64,000 bases of DNA from Oscillibacter sp. GTDB lineage: Bacteria > Bacillota > Clostridia > Oscillospirales > Oscillospiraceae. Location of the stretch: NCBI GenBank assembly GCA_022791135.1, contig JAAVYM010000001.1, positions 20,894-84,893 of the forward strand, given 5' to 3'. Below the pieces are notes generated by a model. It saw only the letters and a program-made list of their open reading frames with translations, searched no databases and was not told the origin of the DNA. Below, one piece after another: positions 1 to 9,566 of the stretch (position 1 is its first letter; every line of letters begins with the position of its first letter). The position numbers and the translations under genes are program-made.

Positions 1-303
1 CATAGCCAGCCACGCCAGCAGTTTCCAAAGGTGCTCCCGCTTCATACTCTCCATGATTTGTCCTCCCGCCGTTTTCGGTAGCTCCGCCTGGGTCAGCTCT
101 TTTCCGCTGAGCAGCTCGCTGACCGACAAGCCCAGCACCTCGGAGAGAGGCTCCAGACTTTCCAGTCCGGGCATGCCCCGGCCGGTCTCCCAGCGGCTGA
201 CGGCCTTATCCGTCACGTGAAGCCGCTCCGCCAGCTCCGCCTGGCTGAGGTCCAGGCTCTTTCGGCGGGCGGCGATCAGCGCGCCAGTGGCTCTTGCATC
301 CAT
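1..303 (-). CDS. XRE-family HTH transcriptional regulator, 5' part only
   Basis: Reading the minus strand from ATG at 303 gives 101 codons without a stop, running off the left edge of the window. Residues about 6-60 are a classic XRE/Cro helix-turn-helix (SLDLSQAELAERL, then VTDKAVSRWETGRG, then a GLESLEPLSEVLGLSVSELLSG tail). A ribosome site AAAGGAG lies about 8 bases before the ATG. After residue 75 the chain continues (MESMKREHLWKLLAWLAM), which suggests a membrane or effector segment following the DNA-binding domain, as in many Clostridia XRE proteins with C-terminal helices. Targets cannot be told. It is divergent from gdpP. The family call is firm; the rest of the protein is outside the window. 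Confidence 0.85.
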   Translation of the reverse strand, partial: MDARATGALIAARRKSLDLSQAELAERLHVTDKAVSRWETGRGMPGLESLEPLSEVLGLSVSELLSGKELTQAELPKTAGGQIMESMKREHLWKLLAWLAM

Positions 304-325
304 AGCAATCAACTCCTTTGCCCAC

Positions 326-354
326 AGTATCCCATACCGGCGGGAAAATGTCAC
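326..354 (-). promoter_or_regulatory. Sigma-A-type promoter of the XRE regulator
   Basis: On the minus strand, -35 GTGACA (349-354) and -10 GATACT (326-331) are separated by exactly 17 bases and lie just upstream of the XRE gene's ribosome site. Confidence 0.5.
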
Positions 355-455
355 CCTATGCTTCGTAGAATCTGGGGATTTTCCGGTTTTGCCGCCGCTT
401 TTACCCGCACCGCCGGTGCTTCCTCTTTTGCGGCTGTCCATTTCGCTGCCAGCAC

Positions 456-484
456 TTGTCTTTTTCAGTGAAAACTGCTATACT
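456..484 (+). promoter_or_regulatory. Sigma-A-type promoter of gdpP
   Basis: -35 TTGTCT (456-461), 17-base spacer, -10 TATACT (479-484). The gdpP ATG follows at 534 with AAGGAGCGG in between. This placement argues against the longer reading frame that begins at 456. Confidence 0.6.
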
Positions 485-533
485 ATATAAAATCCGTTGC
501 TATGCGTACTTCTTTACAATAAGGAGCGGCGAT

Positions 534-2528
534 ATGAACAATAAAAAACTCTCCCGCTTGTTGGAGCCGAATTTGCAGCTGTACTTCCTCTGCCTCCTGG
601 CCTTTACCCTGGCTGCCGTGACGGTCAGCCCTTTGCTGGCCCTGACGGAGGGGGTGGCCACTGTGGCGCTGTACGCTTACTTTGTCCGCAGCAACAAAAA
701 GCGGCGGCAGAGTGTCTTGCAGTATATCGACAACGTCACCGGCAACGTGGACACCGCCAGCAAATCCACGCTGATCAACTCCCCCCTGCCCATCATGGTT
801 TTCCGCCCCGACACTGGCGAGGTGATCTGGAGCAATGAGAATTTCCTCCAGCTGGCCGGCGTCCGGGAACACCTCTTCGAAATGAAGGTGGAGGATGCCG
901 CTCCGGAATTCCCTGTCCAGTGGCTGCTGGAGGGACGGCGGGAGTGCCCCGACCGGGTGCGGATGAACAACCGCCAGTTCCGGGTTTACGGCAGCCTGGT
1001 CCGGGCAAAGGGCCGCAGTGGGGAGCAGAATCTGGTCGCCACCACCTATTGGGTGGACACCACGGAGATGGACCGGCTCCGGGCGGATTACGACGCCACC
1101 CGCCTGGTGATGGGCATCGTGATGGTGGACAATTACGAGGACCTGATGAATGCCTGCGCGGATACCCAGCGCAGCGCCGTCCTGGCCCAGATTGACGAAA
1201 AGCTGAGCAGCTGGGCTGCCGTGGGCCGGGGACTGCTGATCAAGACCGAGCGGGACCACTACCTCTTTTTGTTTGAGGAGCAGTATTACGCCCACTATGT
1301 GGAGGAGAAATTTTCCGTCCTGGACGCCATTCGGGATATCCGGGTGGGGGAGGGGACCCACCCCACCCTCTCCATCGGCCTGGGCCGGGAGGCGGACAGC
1401 ATCCCGGCGCTGTATAAGAACGCCGCCCTCTCCTTGGAAATGGCCCTGAGCCGGGGCGGCGACCAGGCGGTAGTCCGAGGGAAGACGGACTTCACCTTTT
1501 ACGGAGGACGGGCCAAGACCACGGAAAAGCGCACCAAGGTCAAGTCCCGGGTTATGGCCAACGCCCTGCGGGAGCTGCTGGCGGACTCGGCGGAGATCTA
1601 TATCATGGGCCATAGCTTCGCCGACATGGACGCCGTGGGCGCGGCGGCAGGTGTGTGCTGTGCCGCCCGGAAGCTGGGGCGGAAGGCCCAGATCGTCATC
1701 GACCTGGAGAAAAACGCCGCCCAGTCTGTGTTGTCCATGCTGCGCAAGTTGCCGGAGTATGAGGGCGTGTTTGTCAACCCGGCGGACGCCTTTGTGAAGA
1801 TGCGTTCCGGCGCGCTGCTGGTGGTGGTGGACACCAACCGGCCGGATCTGGTGGAAAGTCCTCAGATTCTGGAGTCCAGCAGCCGCGTGGCGGTCATCGA
1901 CCACCACCGCCGGGCCGCCAGCTATATTGAAAACGCCGCCTTCAGCTTCCATGAACCCTACGCCTCCTCCGCCTCGGAGCTGGTGACGGAGCTGCTGCAA
2001 TACCTGATTGAACCCAGCAGCCTCCTGCGGGAGGAGGCGGAGGCGCTGCTGGCCGGCATCGTGCTGGATACGAAGCACTTCGTCCTCCGCACCGGGGGCC
2101 GGACCTTTGAGGCGGCGGCGTTCCTCCGGCGGGCCGGAGCGGACACGTCGGATGTCCAGCGCTTGTTCCAAGGGGATCTGGAGGGCATGGTTTCCAAATA
2201 CGACGTCATCCGCCAGGCAGAGCTGTACCGCCCGGACGTGGCCCTGGCGGTGGTCAACCAGGACGGCATCGATCGGGTGGCCGCTGCTCAGGCGGCGGAC
2301 GAGCTGCTGACGCTGAAGGGAGTCAAGGCATCCTTCGTGGTTTACCGCAGCGGGTCGGCCATCCAGATGAGCGGCCGCTCCCTGGGGGAGATCAACGTCC
2401 AGGTGATCCTGGAGGCTCTGGGCGGCGGCGGCAACTCCGCCACCGCCGGGGGGCGCATTGAAAACGGCGATATTCTGGATGTGCGGGAAAGGCTGACTCA
2501 GGCCATCGACGCATATTTTGAGAAATAG
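534..2528 (+). CDS. gdpP: Cyclic-di-AMP phosphodiesterase GdpP (DHH/DHHA1)
   Basis: Membrane-bound enzyme that hydrolyses c-di-AMP to pApA and so controls osmotic and cell-wall homeostasis. The 664-aa product has two N-terminal membrane helices (about residues 12-55), a PAS-like region, a degenerate GGDEF domain (about 150-330), and a DHH-DHHA1 catalytic half. Metal-binding motifs are visible: GHSFADMDA near residue 355, VVVDTN, VIDHH near 453, and AGIVLDT. The DHHA1 loop reads GGGGN near residue 632, where GGGGH is usual. ATG at 534 was chosen because it has AAGGAGCGG just upstream and matches the family N-terminus; the frame is open back to 456 but that start overlaps the promoter. The order gdpP-rplI-dnaB is conserved in Firmicutes. 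Confidence 0.95.
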   Translation: MNNKKLSRLLEPNLQLYFLCLLAFTLAAVTVSPLLALTEGVATVALYAYFVRSNKKRRQSVLQYIDNVTGNVDTASKSTLINSPLPIMVFRPDTGEVIWSNENFLQLAGVREHLFEMKVEDAAPEFPVQWLLEGRRECPDRVRMNNRQFRVYGSLVRAKGRSGEQNLVATTYWVDTTEMDRLRADYDATRLVMGIVMVDNYEDLMNACADTQRSAVLAQIDEKLSSWAAVGRGLLIKTERDHYLFLFEEQYYAHYVEEKFSVLDAIRDIRVGEGTHPTLSIGLGREADSIPALYKNAALSLEMALSRGGDQAVVRGKTDFTFYGGRAKTTEKRTKVKSRVMANALRELLADSAEIYIMGHSFADMDAVGAAAGVCCAARKLGRKAQIVIDLEKNAAQSVLSMLRKLPEYEGVFVNPADAFVKMRSGALLVVVDTNRPDLVESPQILESSSRVAVIDHHRRAASYIENAAFSFHEPYASSASELVTELLQYLIEPSSLLREEAEALLAGIVLDTKHFVLRTGGRTFEAAAFLRRAGADTSDVQRLFQGDLEGMVSKYDVIRQAELYRPDVALAVVNQDGIDRVAAAQAADELLTLKGVKASFVVYRSGSAIQMSGRSLGEINVQVILEALGGGGNSATAGGRIENGDILDVRERLTQAIDAYFEK

Positions 2529-2685
2529 GAAGAAGCGAACGAAACGGCAGTGCGCCGCTTATGCGGGGACCGCCTGCCGGATGGGACGCTTTTTTATGGG
2601 GCTGCCAGGAGATTTCCGTGGAAGCTCAAAATGGAAAGAGAATTGATTCCATGATGAAATAAACGAGAAAAGGGAGTTTGTTGCA

Positions 2686-3135
2686 ATGAAAGTCATTTTA
2701 CAGCAGGACGTCAAGGGCCAGGGCAAGAAGGGCCAGATGGTGGAGGTCTCCGAGGGCTATGCCCGGAATTTCCTCCTGCCCCGGAAGATCGCCGTCCCCG
2801 CTACGGCGGACGCCATCAACACCATGAATCTCAAGGAGAAGGCCAAACGGGCCGAGGAGGCCCGCCAGAAGGCCCTGGCCGAGGAGACCGCCGAAAAGCT
2901 GAAGGGTTGCATGGTCAAGCTCACCGCCCGGGCGGGCAGCGGCGGCAAACTCTTCGGTGCCGTCACCAACAAGGAGATTTCCGAGGGGCTTCAAAAGCAG
3001 TTCGGCATTGACATCCCCAAGCAGAAGCTGGTGTTAGAGGAGCCGATCAAATCCTTCGGCAATTACGAAATCAAGGCCCGGCTGGGCTTTGAAGTGGTTG
3101 CCACGGTCTACGTCTCCGTTTTCGAGGAGACGTGA
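2686..3135 (+). CDS. rplI: 50S ribosomal protein L9
   Basis: A 149-aa protein of normal L9 length. The N-terminal 23S-rRNA-binding domain begins MKVILQQDVKGQGKKGQ and contains the L9 signature GYARNFLLPRKIA (about residues 24-36). A charged connecting helix (about 45-78, KEKAKRAEEARQKALAEE) leads to the C-terminal domain. L9 sits at the base of the L1 stalk and helps maintain reading frame. A GGGAG ribosome site lies about 9 bases before ATG 2686. It follows gdpP by 157 bases. After the stop, arms CCCTTCCGC and GCGGAGGGG (3150-3180) can form a hairpin without a U-tract, more likely an mRNA-end structure than a strong terminator. Confidence 0.97.
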   Translation: MKVILQQDVKGQGKKGQMVEVSEGYARNFLLPRKIAVPATADAINTMNLKEKAKRAEEARQKALAEETAEKLKGCMVKLTARAGSGGKLFGAVTNKEISEGLQKQFGIDIPKQKLVLEEPIKSFGNYEIKARLGFEVVATVYVSVFEET

Positions 3136-3381
3136 GAAAATTCGAGAAGCCCTTCCGCCTTCTCCCGCTATGCGGAGGGGCCGGCCGCTTGCATAAGCTG
3201 TGCCTATCGGGGAAGGCACATTTTGTCGGGTAATTTTTCCTTTGAACGGCGATAGGAAAGATGGAAACCCGCCGGGGTTCTGGGCATTTTCTTATCGGGT
3301 GAAAAATTTCTTTGCCGGTTCACGCACCTTTCCCGGTTGCCGCAGCTTCTATAATTCCCAAGAAGGGGGGTGCACGCCCTT

Positions 3382-4731
3382 ATGGCCAACGAGGACCTTT
3401 TGCTCCGTCAGATGCCCCACAGCCTGGAGGGGGAACAGGCCGTTCTGGGTTCTATGCTCATTGACCCGGACTGCGTAAAGGAGGTCATGGACAAGCTCCG
3501 GCCGGAGGACTTCTACCTCCGGCAGAACCGGGAGATCTTCGAGACCATTTACACCATGTTCGCCTATGCCCGGCCGATCGACGGCATCACTGTCTTTGAG
3601 GAGCTGCAAAAGGCCGGGGTTTCCGACGAGAATACCCGTTCCTATCTGGCCCAGCTGATGGAGATCACCCCCACCAGCGCCAATGCCATGGAGTACGCCG
3701 CCATCGTCCGGGACAAAGCGCTGCTTCGCTCCGTGGCCCAGGCGGCGGGAGAGATCACCGCCCTGGTCCAGGAGGGCGTGGGGGAGGCTGCGGTCATTTT
3801 GGAGGCTGCGGAACAGAAAATTTATGCAATCCGCCGGGGACAAAGCGCCCAGGAGATGGTCTCCTTGCGGCAGGTCCTGCCCGATGTGCTGGACCGGCTG
3901 GGCGAGATGAGCGAGCACGAAAATCATCTCCCGGGCCTGTCCACCGGCCTGTCCGCCATCGACAATAAAATTACCGGATTGAACAAGTCGGACCTGATCC
4001 TCCTGGCCGCCCGGCCCGGCATGGGCAAGACCTCCCTGGCGCTGAATTTGGCGCTGAACGTGGCCAAGGGGGAGGGGAAAACCGTGGCGGTGTTCTCCCT
4101 GGAGATGTCCCGGGAGCAGCTGGCCACCCGGCTGCTCTCCTCCGAGGCCCTGGTAGAAAATAACCGCCTGCGCACCGGGATGCTCCGGGAGACGGATTGG
4201 GAGAAAATCGCCGGGGCCGCCACCGTGCTGAACCGGCTGGATATCCGTATCGATGATAACCCGCTGCTGTCTGTGGCGGATATGAACGCCAAGTGCCGGA
4301 GGTTGGACAACCTGGCCCTGGTGGTGGTGGACTACCTCCAGCTGATGAGTTCGGCCGGGGGAAACAGCCGGGGCGGCGAGAACCGCCAGCAGGTGGTTTC
4401 CGATATGTCCCGGATGCTGAAAATCATGGCCAAGGAGCTGGACGTCCCGGTGATCTGCCTCAGTCAGCTCAGCCGCGCCAATGAAAAGCGGGATGACAAA
4501 CGGCCCATGCTCTCGGACCTCCGGGAGTCCGGCGCCATCGAGCAGGATGCGGACATCGTCTTGTTCCTGTACCGGGATGACTACTACAACGAGGATTCTG
4601 AAAAGCACAATATTGCAGAATGTATTGTGGCCAAGAACCGCCACGGCGAAACCGGAAAGGTGGAGCTGCGCTGGATGCCGGAATACACCCAGTTCTCCAC
4701 CTTGGACAAGCGCTATGACGACGAAGACTGA
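3382..4731 (+). CDS. dnaB: Replicative DNA helicase DnaB
   Basis: Hexameric 5'-3' helicase of the replication fork. The 449-aa chain has the DnaB N-terminal helical domain (EGEQAVLGSMLIDPDC and following) and a RecA-type motor with Walker A AARPGMGKTS near residue 208, LEMSREQL, Walker B LVVVDYLQLM, and the C-terminal LSDLRESGAIEQDADIV and AKNRHGETG motifs. ATG 3382 is preferred over the in-frame GTG at 3370 because the AAGAAGGGGGG site (3359-3370) is well spaced only from 3382. The stop overlaps the start of tilS by 17 bases, implying coupled translation. Confidence 0.97.
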   Translation: MANEDLLLRQMPHSLEGEQAVLGSMLIDPDCVKEVMDKLRPEDFYLRQNREIFETIYTMFAYARPIDGITVFEELQKAGVSDENTRSYLAQLMEITPTSANAMEYAAIVRDKALLRSVAQAAGEITALVQEGVGEAAVILEAAEQKIYAIRRGQSAQEMVSLRQVLPDVLDRLGEMSEHENHLPGLSTGLSAIDNKITGLNKSDLILLAARPGMGKTSLALNLALNVAKGEGKTVAVFSLEMSREQLATRLLSSEALVENNRLRTGMLRETDWEKIAGAATVLNRLDIRIDDNPLLSVADMNAKCRRLDNLALVVVDYLQLMSSAGGNSRGGENRQQVVSDMSRMLKIMAKELDVPVICLSQLSRANEKRDDKRPMLSDLRESGAIEQDADIVLFLYRDDYYNEDSEKHNIAECIVAKNRHGETGKVELRWMPEYTQFSTLDKRYDDED

Positions 4732-6181
4732 GCTGCGGGACGCGTGGCGGTTCATGCTGCGGTTGGCGGACGGGAGCGGCGCGCCCCAGCGGCTGTTGGC
4801 GGCGGTATCCGGAGGGCTGGATTCCATGTGCCTGCTCCAGTTCCTGCTGGACTGGACAGCGGAAATGGGCGGAGAGGTATTCGCCGCCCACTTCAACCAC
4901 CGCCTCCGGGGAGAGGCGGCGGACTGGGACGAGTCCTTTGTCCGGAATTGGTGCAGGGAGCGCGGCATCCCCTTCCTTCGGGGAGAGGGGGAGGTTCGGG
5001 CTTACGCAAAGCAAGCGGGACTGACCTTGGAGGAGGCTGCCCGGCAGATGCGCTACGGCTTTTTGGAGAGGACGGCGGCGGAACGGCGCTGCGGCTGGAT
5101 TCTGACTGCCCACCACGCCGACGATAACGCTGAGACCATGCTGCTGAATCTTATCCGGGGAGCCGGGAGCCGGGGCCTGGCGGGTATTCCGGCGGTGCGG
5201 GGGAGAATCGCCAGGCCCTTCCTCCGGCTGGAAAGGGCGGAGCTGGAGCGCTACGCCGCTGCCCGGGGTATTCCCCATGTGGAGGACGAGACCAATCGGG
5301 ACCCGGACGCCGCCGCTCGGAACCGTCTGCGTCAGAAGGTGATGCCGGTCCTGCGGGAGCTGAATCCCCGGGCCGCCCAGAACATGGGCCGTACCGCCGC
5401 CATTTTGAGCCGGGAAAACGCATTTTTGGATCAGCAGGCCAAGGCCCTGGCGGCAAAGGCGCGGATAGAGGACGGCGCGCTGTGCATGCCGCGGCGGGAA
5501 CTGAACGAGGCCCCGCCAGCCCTGGCGGCGGCGGCGGTTTTGGAGCTGCTGGAGCGGGCCTGCGGAGGGCGGAAAAACCTGACGGCCGTGGACGCGGAAA
5601 CCGTTTTGGATTTCTGCCGGAACCGGCCAGGTCGGTGGGAGCTGCGGCTCTCTTACAACCTGGTGGTTCGAGGAGAGGGGGAGGAGCTGGTTATCTCGGT
5701 CCCGCCCCTTCCGCCGGGACCCGCCGCAATTTGGCCGGGGCGGACGGTGACGTTTGGCGAGTGGGATGTGACGCTGGGAGTGGAGCCGGGACCGGCTTAC
5801 ACGTACCGAATCGCTCTGCCGGGAGGCGTACCCTTGTCGGTGACGGCCTGGCAGAAGGGGGACCGTATGACCCTTCCCGGCGCCCGGGGGTCCCGGACGT
5901 TGAAACGGCTTTGCGCCGACGCGGGGGTTCGCCCCTGGCAGCGGGATGCCCTCCCGGTGCTGCGGGTGGGGGAGGCTGCCGCCGCCGTGCCGGGAGTGGG
6001 CCTGGCCGAGGGTTTTGTGCCGGGGCCGGATGAAAAAGCCTGGTTTGTGACATTTTATAAAAATAGAGACAAGGAGGAAGCAGAGAATGAGAAGCGAAAT
6101 GGAGCAGGATATTCTGAAGGTATTGGTGACGGAGGAACAGCTCAAGGCCCGGGTGGCCGAGCTGGGGGAGGAGCTGTATGA
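4715..6181 (+). CDS. tilS: tRNA(Ile)-lysidine synthase TilS
   Basis: Modifies C34 of the AUA-reading tRNA(Ile) to lysidine using ATP and lysine, switching its codon and amino-acid identity. The PP-loop ATPase motif SGGLDS is near residue 28, followed by HFNHRLRGEAADWDE and TAHHADDNAETMLLNLIRGAG. A TilS C-terminal region (about 370-450) contains DRMTLPGARGSRTLKRL. Length is 488 aa including an unusual tail: after VTFYKN the frame runs on for about 38 low-complexity residues and ends 95 bases inside hpt. The PP-loop and C-domain calls are secure. The tail is probably an incidental extension after a lost stop codon. Confidence 0.93.
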   Translation: MTTKTELRDAWRFMLRLADGSGAPQRLLAAVSGGLDSMCLLQFLLDWTAEMGGEVFAAHFNHRLRGEAADWDESFVRNWCRERGIPFLRGEGEVRAYAKQAGLTLEEAARQMRYGFLERTAAERRCGWILTAHHADDNAETMLLNLIRGAGSRGLAGIPAVRGRIARPFLRLERAELERYAAARGIPHVEDETNRDPDAAARNRLRQKVMPVLRELNPRAAQNMGRTAAILSRENAFLDQQAKALAAKARIEDGALCMPRRELNEAPPALAAAAVLELLERACGGRKNLTAVDAETVLDFCRNRPGRWELRLSYNLVVRGEGEELVISVPPLPPGPAAIWPGRTVTFGEWDVTLGVEPGPAYTYRIALPGGVPLSVTAWQKGDRMTLPGARGSRTLKRLCADAGVRPWQRDALPVLRVGEAAAAVPGVGLAEGFVPGPDEKAWFVTFYKNRDKEEAENEKRNGAGYSEGIGDGGTAQGPGGRAGGGAV

Positions 6182-6641
6182 GAAGTTCCAGGGGAAAAAG
6201 CCCTTGTTCTTAGGCGTGCTGAAGGGGAGCTTTGTGTTTATGACCGATCTGGTCCGGGCTTGCCAGCTCAAAAGCGACGTGGAATTCATTGCCGTCAGCT
6301 CCTATGGAAATGCGACGTCTTCTTCCGGGCGGGTGCAGATCGACCACGACCTCCGGCAGGATATCACCGGGCGGCATCTGATCATCGTGGAGGATATCTT
6401 GGATTCCGGGACGACGCTGGCTTTTTTAAAGGAGTACTTTCTGACCAAAGGGGCGGCTTCCATCACCATCGTGACGCTGCTGGATAAGCCCGCCCGGCGG
6501 GAAAAAGCCGTCACCGCCGATCTCTCCGGCTTCACGGTTCCGGATGAGTTCGTGGTGGGCTACGGGCTGGACTATGCCCAGCTGTATCGAAATATCCCTT
6601 ATATCGGCGTGCTGAAGCCGGAGGTCTACGCCGGAAAGTAA
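6087..6641 (+). CDS. hpt: Hypoxanthine phosphoribosyltransferase
   Basis: Salvages hypoxanthine (and usually guanine) to IMP/GMP with PRPP. The 184-aa length is normal. The PRPP-binding loop LIIVEDILDSGTTL is near residues 95-108, with GVLKGSFVFMTDLVR and SSYGNATSSSGRV upstream and a C-terminal DEFVVGYGLDY motif. ATG 6087 has AAGGAGGAAG ending about 7 bases upstream; MEQD at 6099 is a less well spaced alternative. The first 95 bases overlap the end of tilS in another frame. tilS-hpt-ftsH is a conserved Firmicutes order. Confidence 0.96.
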   Translation: MRSEMEQDILKVLVTEEQLKARVAELGEELYEKFQGKKPLFLGVLKGSFVFMTDLVRACQLKSDVEFIAVSSYGNATSSSGRVQIDHDLRQDITGRHLIIVEDILDSGTTLAFLKEYFLTKGAASITIVTLLDKPARREKAVTADLSGFTVPDEFVVGYGLDYAQLYRNIPYIGVLKPEVYAGK

Positions 6642-6686
6642 CAAGCGCCCTGCTGTCATGGGACGGCGCAAAGGAGGAATGCCATC

Positions 6687-8549
6687 GTGTCCAAACAAAA
6701 CCGCAGCTCGAGCCTCAGCTTTGTCATGCTGGGACTGGTGATCCTGCTGTGCCTGAGCTGGATTTGGCAGCTGAACGGCCGGGATGAGCGGGTGAGCTTC
6801 TCTCAGGTGGAGCAGCTCTTCCGGCAGGAGAAAGTGGAGTCCTTCGTCATCCGGGACAACACCCTGGTGATGACGCTGCGGGGGGAGCCGGAGAGGCGGG
6901 ATACCCTGCGCTATGAACTCTACGATTTTGATTTGTTCTATGACAGCCTGGGACAGCTGGTGGAGGAGCAGACGGCCAAGGGGGTCATCACTTCCTACGA
7001 CTATCAGCAGGACCACTCCACCAACTGGCTGGAGATTCTGCTGCCCTGGGTCCTGATGGCGCTGCTGGTGGGGGGCATGTGGTATTTTTTCATGCTTCGC
7101 AACCAGGGCGGCGGCATGGGCGCGGACCGCATGGCACGGTTTGGCTCCGCCCGGACCAGGACCCTCTCGGAAAAGGACAAGAAGGTCCGCTTCGAGGATG
7201 TGGCCGGAGCAGACGAGGAAAAGGAGGAGCTGCAGGAGATCGTGGAGTTCCTCCGGGACCCCCGGCGCTTCATCTCTCTGGGGGCCAGAATCCCCAAGGG
7301 CGTGCTGCTGGTGGGGCCTCCGGGTACGGGTAAGACTCTGCTGGCCAAGGCTGTGGCCGGGGAAGCCGGGGTGGGCTTCCTCTCCATCTCCGGGTCTGAC
7401 TTCGTGGAACTCTATGTGGGCGTTGGCGCCAGCCGGGTGCGGGATTTGTTTGACCAGGCGAAGAAGACCTCCCCCGCCATCGTGTTCATTGACGAGATCG
7501 ACGCCGTTGGCCGCCAGCGGGGCACCGGCGTGGGCGGAGGGCACGACGAGCGGGAACAGACGCTGAACCAGCTCCTGGTGGAAATGGACGGCTTCGCCGC
7601 CAACGAGGGCGTGGTGGTCCTGGCGGCGACGAACCGGGCGGACGTGCTGGACCCGGCGCTGCTGCGGCCGGGGCGGTTTGACCGGCAGATTTACGTGGGA
7701 CTCCCGGATATCAAGGGACGGGAGGACATTTTGAAGATCCACGTCAAGGGCAAGCCCCTGGCGGAGGATGTGGATTTGCGAACCCTGGCCCGGGGGACCG
7801 CCGGTTTTACCGGGGCGGATTTGGAAAACCTGGTGAACGAGGGAGCCTTGCTGGCCGCCCGGAAGGACCGGGATTTTATCACCATGGAGGACCTTCACGA
7901 GGCGGAGATCAAGGTCATCGCCGGCCCGGAGAAGCGCAGCCGCGTGATCTCCCAGCACGAGCGGGAGCTGACCGCCTGGCACGAGGCGGGTCACGCCGTG
8001 GTGATGGAGACCCTGCCCGAGCATGACGCGGTGAACCAGATCACCATCGTCCCCAGGGGGCAGGCGGGAGGCATGACCATCGCCCTGCCGGAGGAGGACC
8101 GCTCTTACCTCTCCAAGCGCTATATGGAGGACCAGATTGTGGCGCTGCTGGGCGGCCGGGTGGCGGAAAAGCTGTGCCTGGGGGATATCTCCACCGGGGC
8201 CAGCAACGACATCCAGCGGGCCACGGGCATCGCCAGAAAGATGGTGGCAGTTTACGGCATGAGCGAGACCATCGGTACCGTTGCCTTCGAAGGGGGACAC
8301 GACGAGGTATTCATCGGCCGGACTATGAGCCAGGGACGAAGCTATTCTGAGGCCGTGGCCGCCCAGATCGACGAGGAGGTCCGCCGGGTGGTGGACGAGG
8401 CGTACCGCCGGTGCGAGGAGATCCTCGTGGAACGGAGGAAGATCCTGGACGCCGTGGCGCAGTATCTTCTGGAGAACGAGACTATGGAGCGGGAGGCCTT
8501 TTTGAAGGTTTTTTCCCAAGAAGTGCCAAAGAGCCAGGAAACGGAATAA
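6687..8549 (+). CDS. ftsH: ATP-dependent zinc metalloprotease FtsH
   Basis: Membrane-anchored AAA+ protease that degrades misassembled membrane proteins and selected regulators. The 620-aa chain has an N-terminal helix (about 9-27), an extracytoplasmic segment, a second helix (about 115-135), then the AAA+ module: Walker A GPPGTGKT near 210, Walker [12 protein letters not shown] near 265, and second region of homology [20 protein letters not shown]. The zinc site HEAGH is near 430. The start is GTG 6687 with AAAGGAGG 9-16 bases upstream. A rho-independent terminator follows. Confidence 0.97.
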   Translation: MSKQNRSSSLSFVMLGLVILLCLSWIWQLNGRDERVSFSQVEQLFRQEKVESFVIRDNTLVMTLRGEPERRDTLRYELYDFDLFYDSLGQLVEEQTAKGVITSYDYQQDHSTNWLEILLPWVLMALLVGGMWYFFMLRNQGGGMGADRMARFGSARTRTLSEKDKKVRFEDVAGADEEKEELQEIVEFLRDPRRFISLGARIPKGVLLVGPPGTGKTLLAKAVAGEAGVGFLSISGSDFVELYVGVGASRVRDLFDQAKKTSPAIVFIDEIDAVGRQRGTGVGGGHDEREQTLNQLLVEMDGFAANEGVVVLAATNRADVLDPALLRPGRFDRQIYVGLPDIKGREDILKIHVKGKPLAEDVDLRTLARGTAGFTGADLENLVNEGALLAARKDRDFITMEDLHEAEIKVIAGPEKRSRVISQHERELTAWHEAGHAVVMETLPEHDAVNQITIVPRGQAGGMTIALPEEDRSYLSKRYMEDQIVALLGGRVAEKLCLGDISTGASNDIQRATGIARKMVAVYGMSETIGTVAFEGGHDEVFIGRTMSQGRSYSEAVAAQIDEEVRRVVDEAYRRCEEILVERRKILDAVAQYLLENETMEREAFLKVFSQEVPKSQETE

Positions 8550-8555
8550 GCGGCA

Positions 8556-8592
8556 AGGACCGGGAGCGTTGTGCCCCGGTCCTTTCTGTTTG
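8556..8592 (+). terminator. Rho-independent terminator after ftsH
   Basis: Arms AGGACCGGG (8556-8564) and CCCGGTCCT (8575-8583) are perfectly complementary and followed by TTCTGTTT. It closes the gdpP-ftsH side of the window. Confidence 0.8.
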
Positions 8593-8701
8593 GGCGGCAG
8601 TTCGGCTTTTTTCGCGTTTTTTACAAAACTGCCCATATGTCCTTTTCTTCCAGCTTTCGCCAGGGTATCCTATCCTTATCAACGACAAAGGAGTGGACCC
8701 C

Positions 8702-9553
8702 ATGAAAAAGGCTGAACGCGTATACGCCTCCCTGAAAGAGAGAGTCCGGACGGAATGGATTCTCTACCTCCTGGCCTTCGTCTTCATCTTCATCGCGGAC
8801 TCCATCGGGCAGATCAAAATTCCCGTCTGGAAGGGTACCTTCATCATCTTCCCCATTTTCTACGCGCTGTTCCTGGGAATCCTCACCGGACCCAATGTCT
8901 TCAAAATCCTGGACGACAAGAAGGTGAAGGCCGCTTCCGGTCTGGTGGGCGTGGCCATCCTTCCCTTTGTGGCAAAGCTTGGCATCAACGCCGGGGCCAA
9001 CATCTCCATTGTCATCTCCGCCGGACCGGCCCTGCTGCTCCAGGAGTTCGGGAACCTGTGCACCATCTTCCTGGCGATGCCCATCGCCTTGATGCTGGGC
9101 TTGAAGCGGGAGGCCATTGGAGCCACTCACTCCATTAACCGGGAGACCAACCTGGCCTTGATGCAGGATATGTTCGGCGCGGATTCTCCGGAGGCCCAGG
9201 GCAGCCTCTCAGTGTACATCGTCGGTGGCATGGTGGGCACCATCTATTTCGGCTTCATGGCCTCCATGGCTGCGGCCACCGGTCTCTTCCACCCCTACTC
9301 CCTGGGCATGGCCTCCGGCGTGGGCGCGGGCATTCTGATGAGTTCTGCTGTTGCGGCGCTGTCCGAGGTTATGCCCGCCTATGCCGACCAGATCGCCGCC
9401 ATGGCCTCCGCCAGCGAGACGATTTCCGGTATCGACGGCATTTACATGGCGATTTTCCTGGGTGTGCCTTTGTGCAATTTCCTCTACCGCAAGCTGGAAC
9501 CCACCCTGGGGCGGCTCACCAAGTCCGGCCGAGAGGCCGCGGAAAAGAATTGA
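8702..9553 (+). CDS. DUF3100-family multi-pass membrane protein (putative transporter)
   Basis: A 283-aa, very hydrophobic protein with about eight predicted membrane segments; it matches the DUF3100 family as I know it, and no member has a firmly established substrate. Recognisable parts are TEWILYLLAFVFIFIADSIG, the conserved loop REAIGATHSINRETNLAL (about 140-157), and a Gly-rich helix VYIVGGMVGTIYFGFMAS. ATG 8702 follows AAAGGAG. It heads a tight operon with a second small membrane protein, a TauE/SafE exporter and an amidohydrolase. Context suggests import of the hydrolase's substrate or export of a product, but this is inference. Confidence 0.8.
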   Translation: MKKAERVYASLKERVRTEWILYLLAFVFIFIADSIGQIKIPVWKGTFIIFPIFYALFLGILTGPNVFKILDDKKVKAASGLVGVAILPFVAKLGINAGANISIVISAGPALLLQEFGNLCTIFLAMPIALMLGLKREAIGATHSINRETNLALMQDMFGADSPEAQGSLSVYIVGGMVGTIYFGFMASMAAATGLFHPYSLGMASGVGAGILMSSAVAALSEVMPAYADQIAAMASASETISGIDGIYMAIFLGVPLCNFLYRKLEPTLGRLTKSGREAAEKN

Positions 9554-9566
9554 GGAGGAACCGGCT

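Noticed and set aside
483..2171. 562-codon minus-strand frame opposite gdpP, and similar long antisense frames opposite dnaB, ftsH, pur genes and others
   Set aside because: High GC with strong third-position bias keeps antisense frames open. They lack ribosome sites, known domains and plausible amino-acid composition, and the sense genes are certain.
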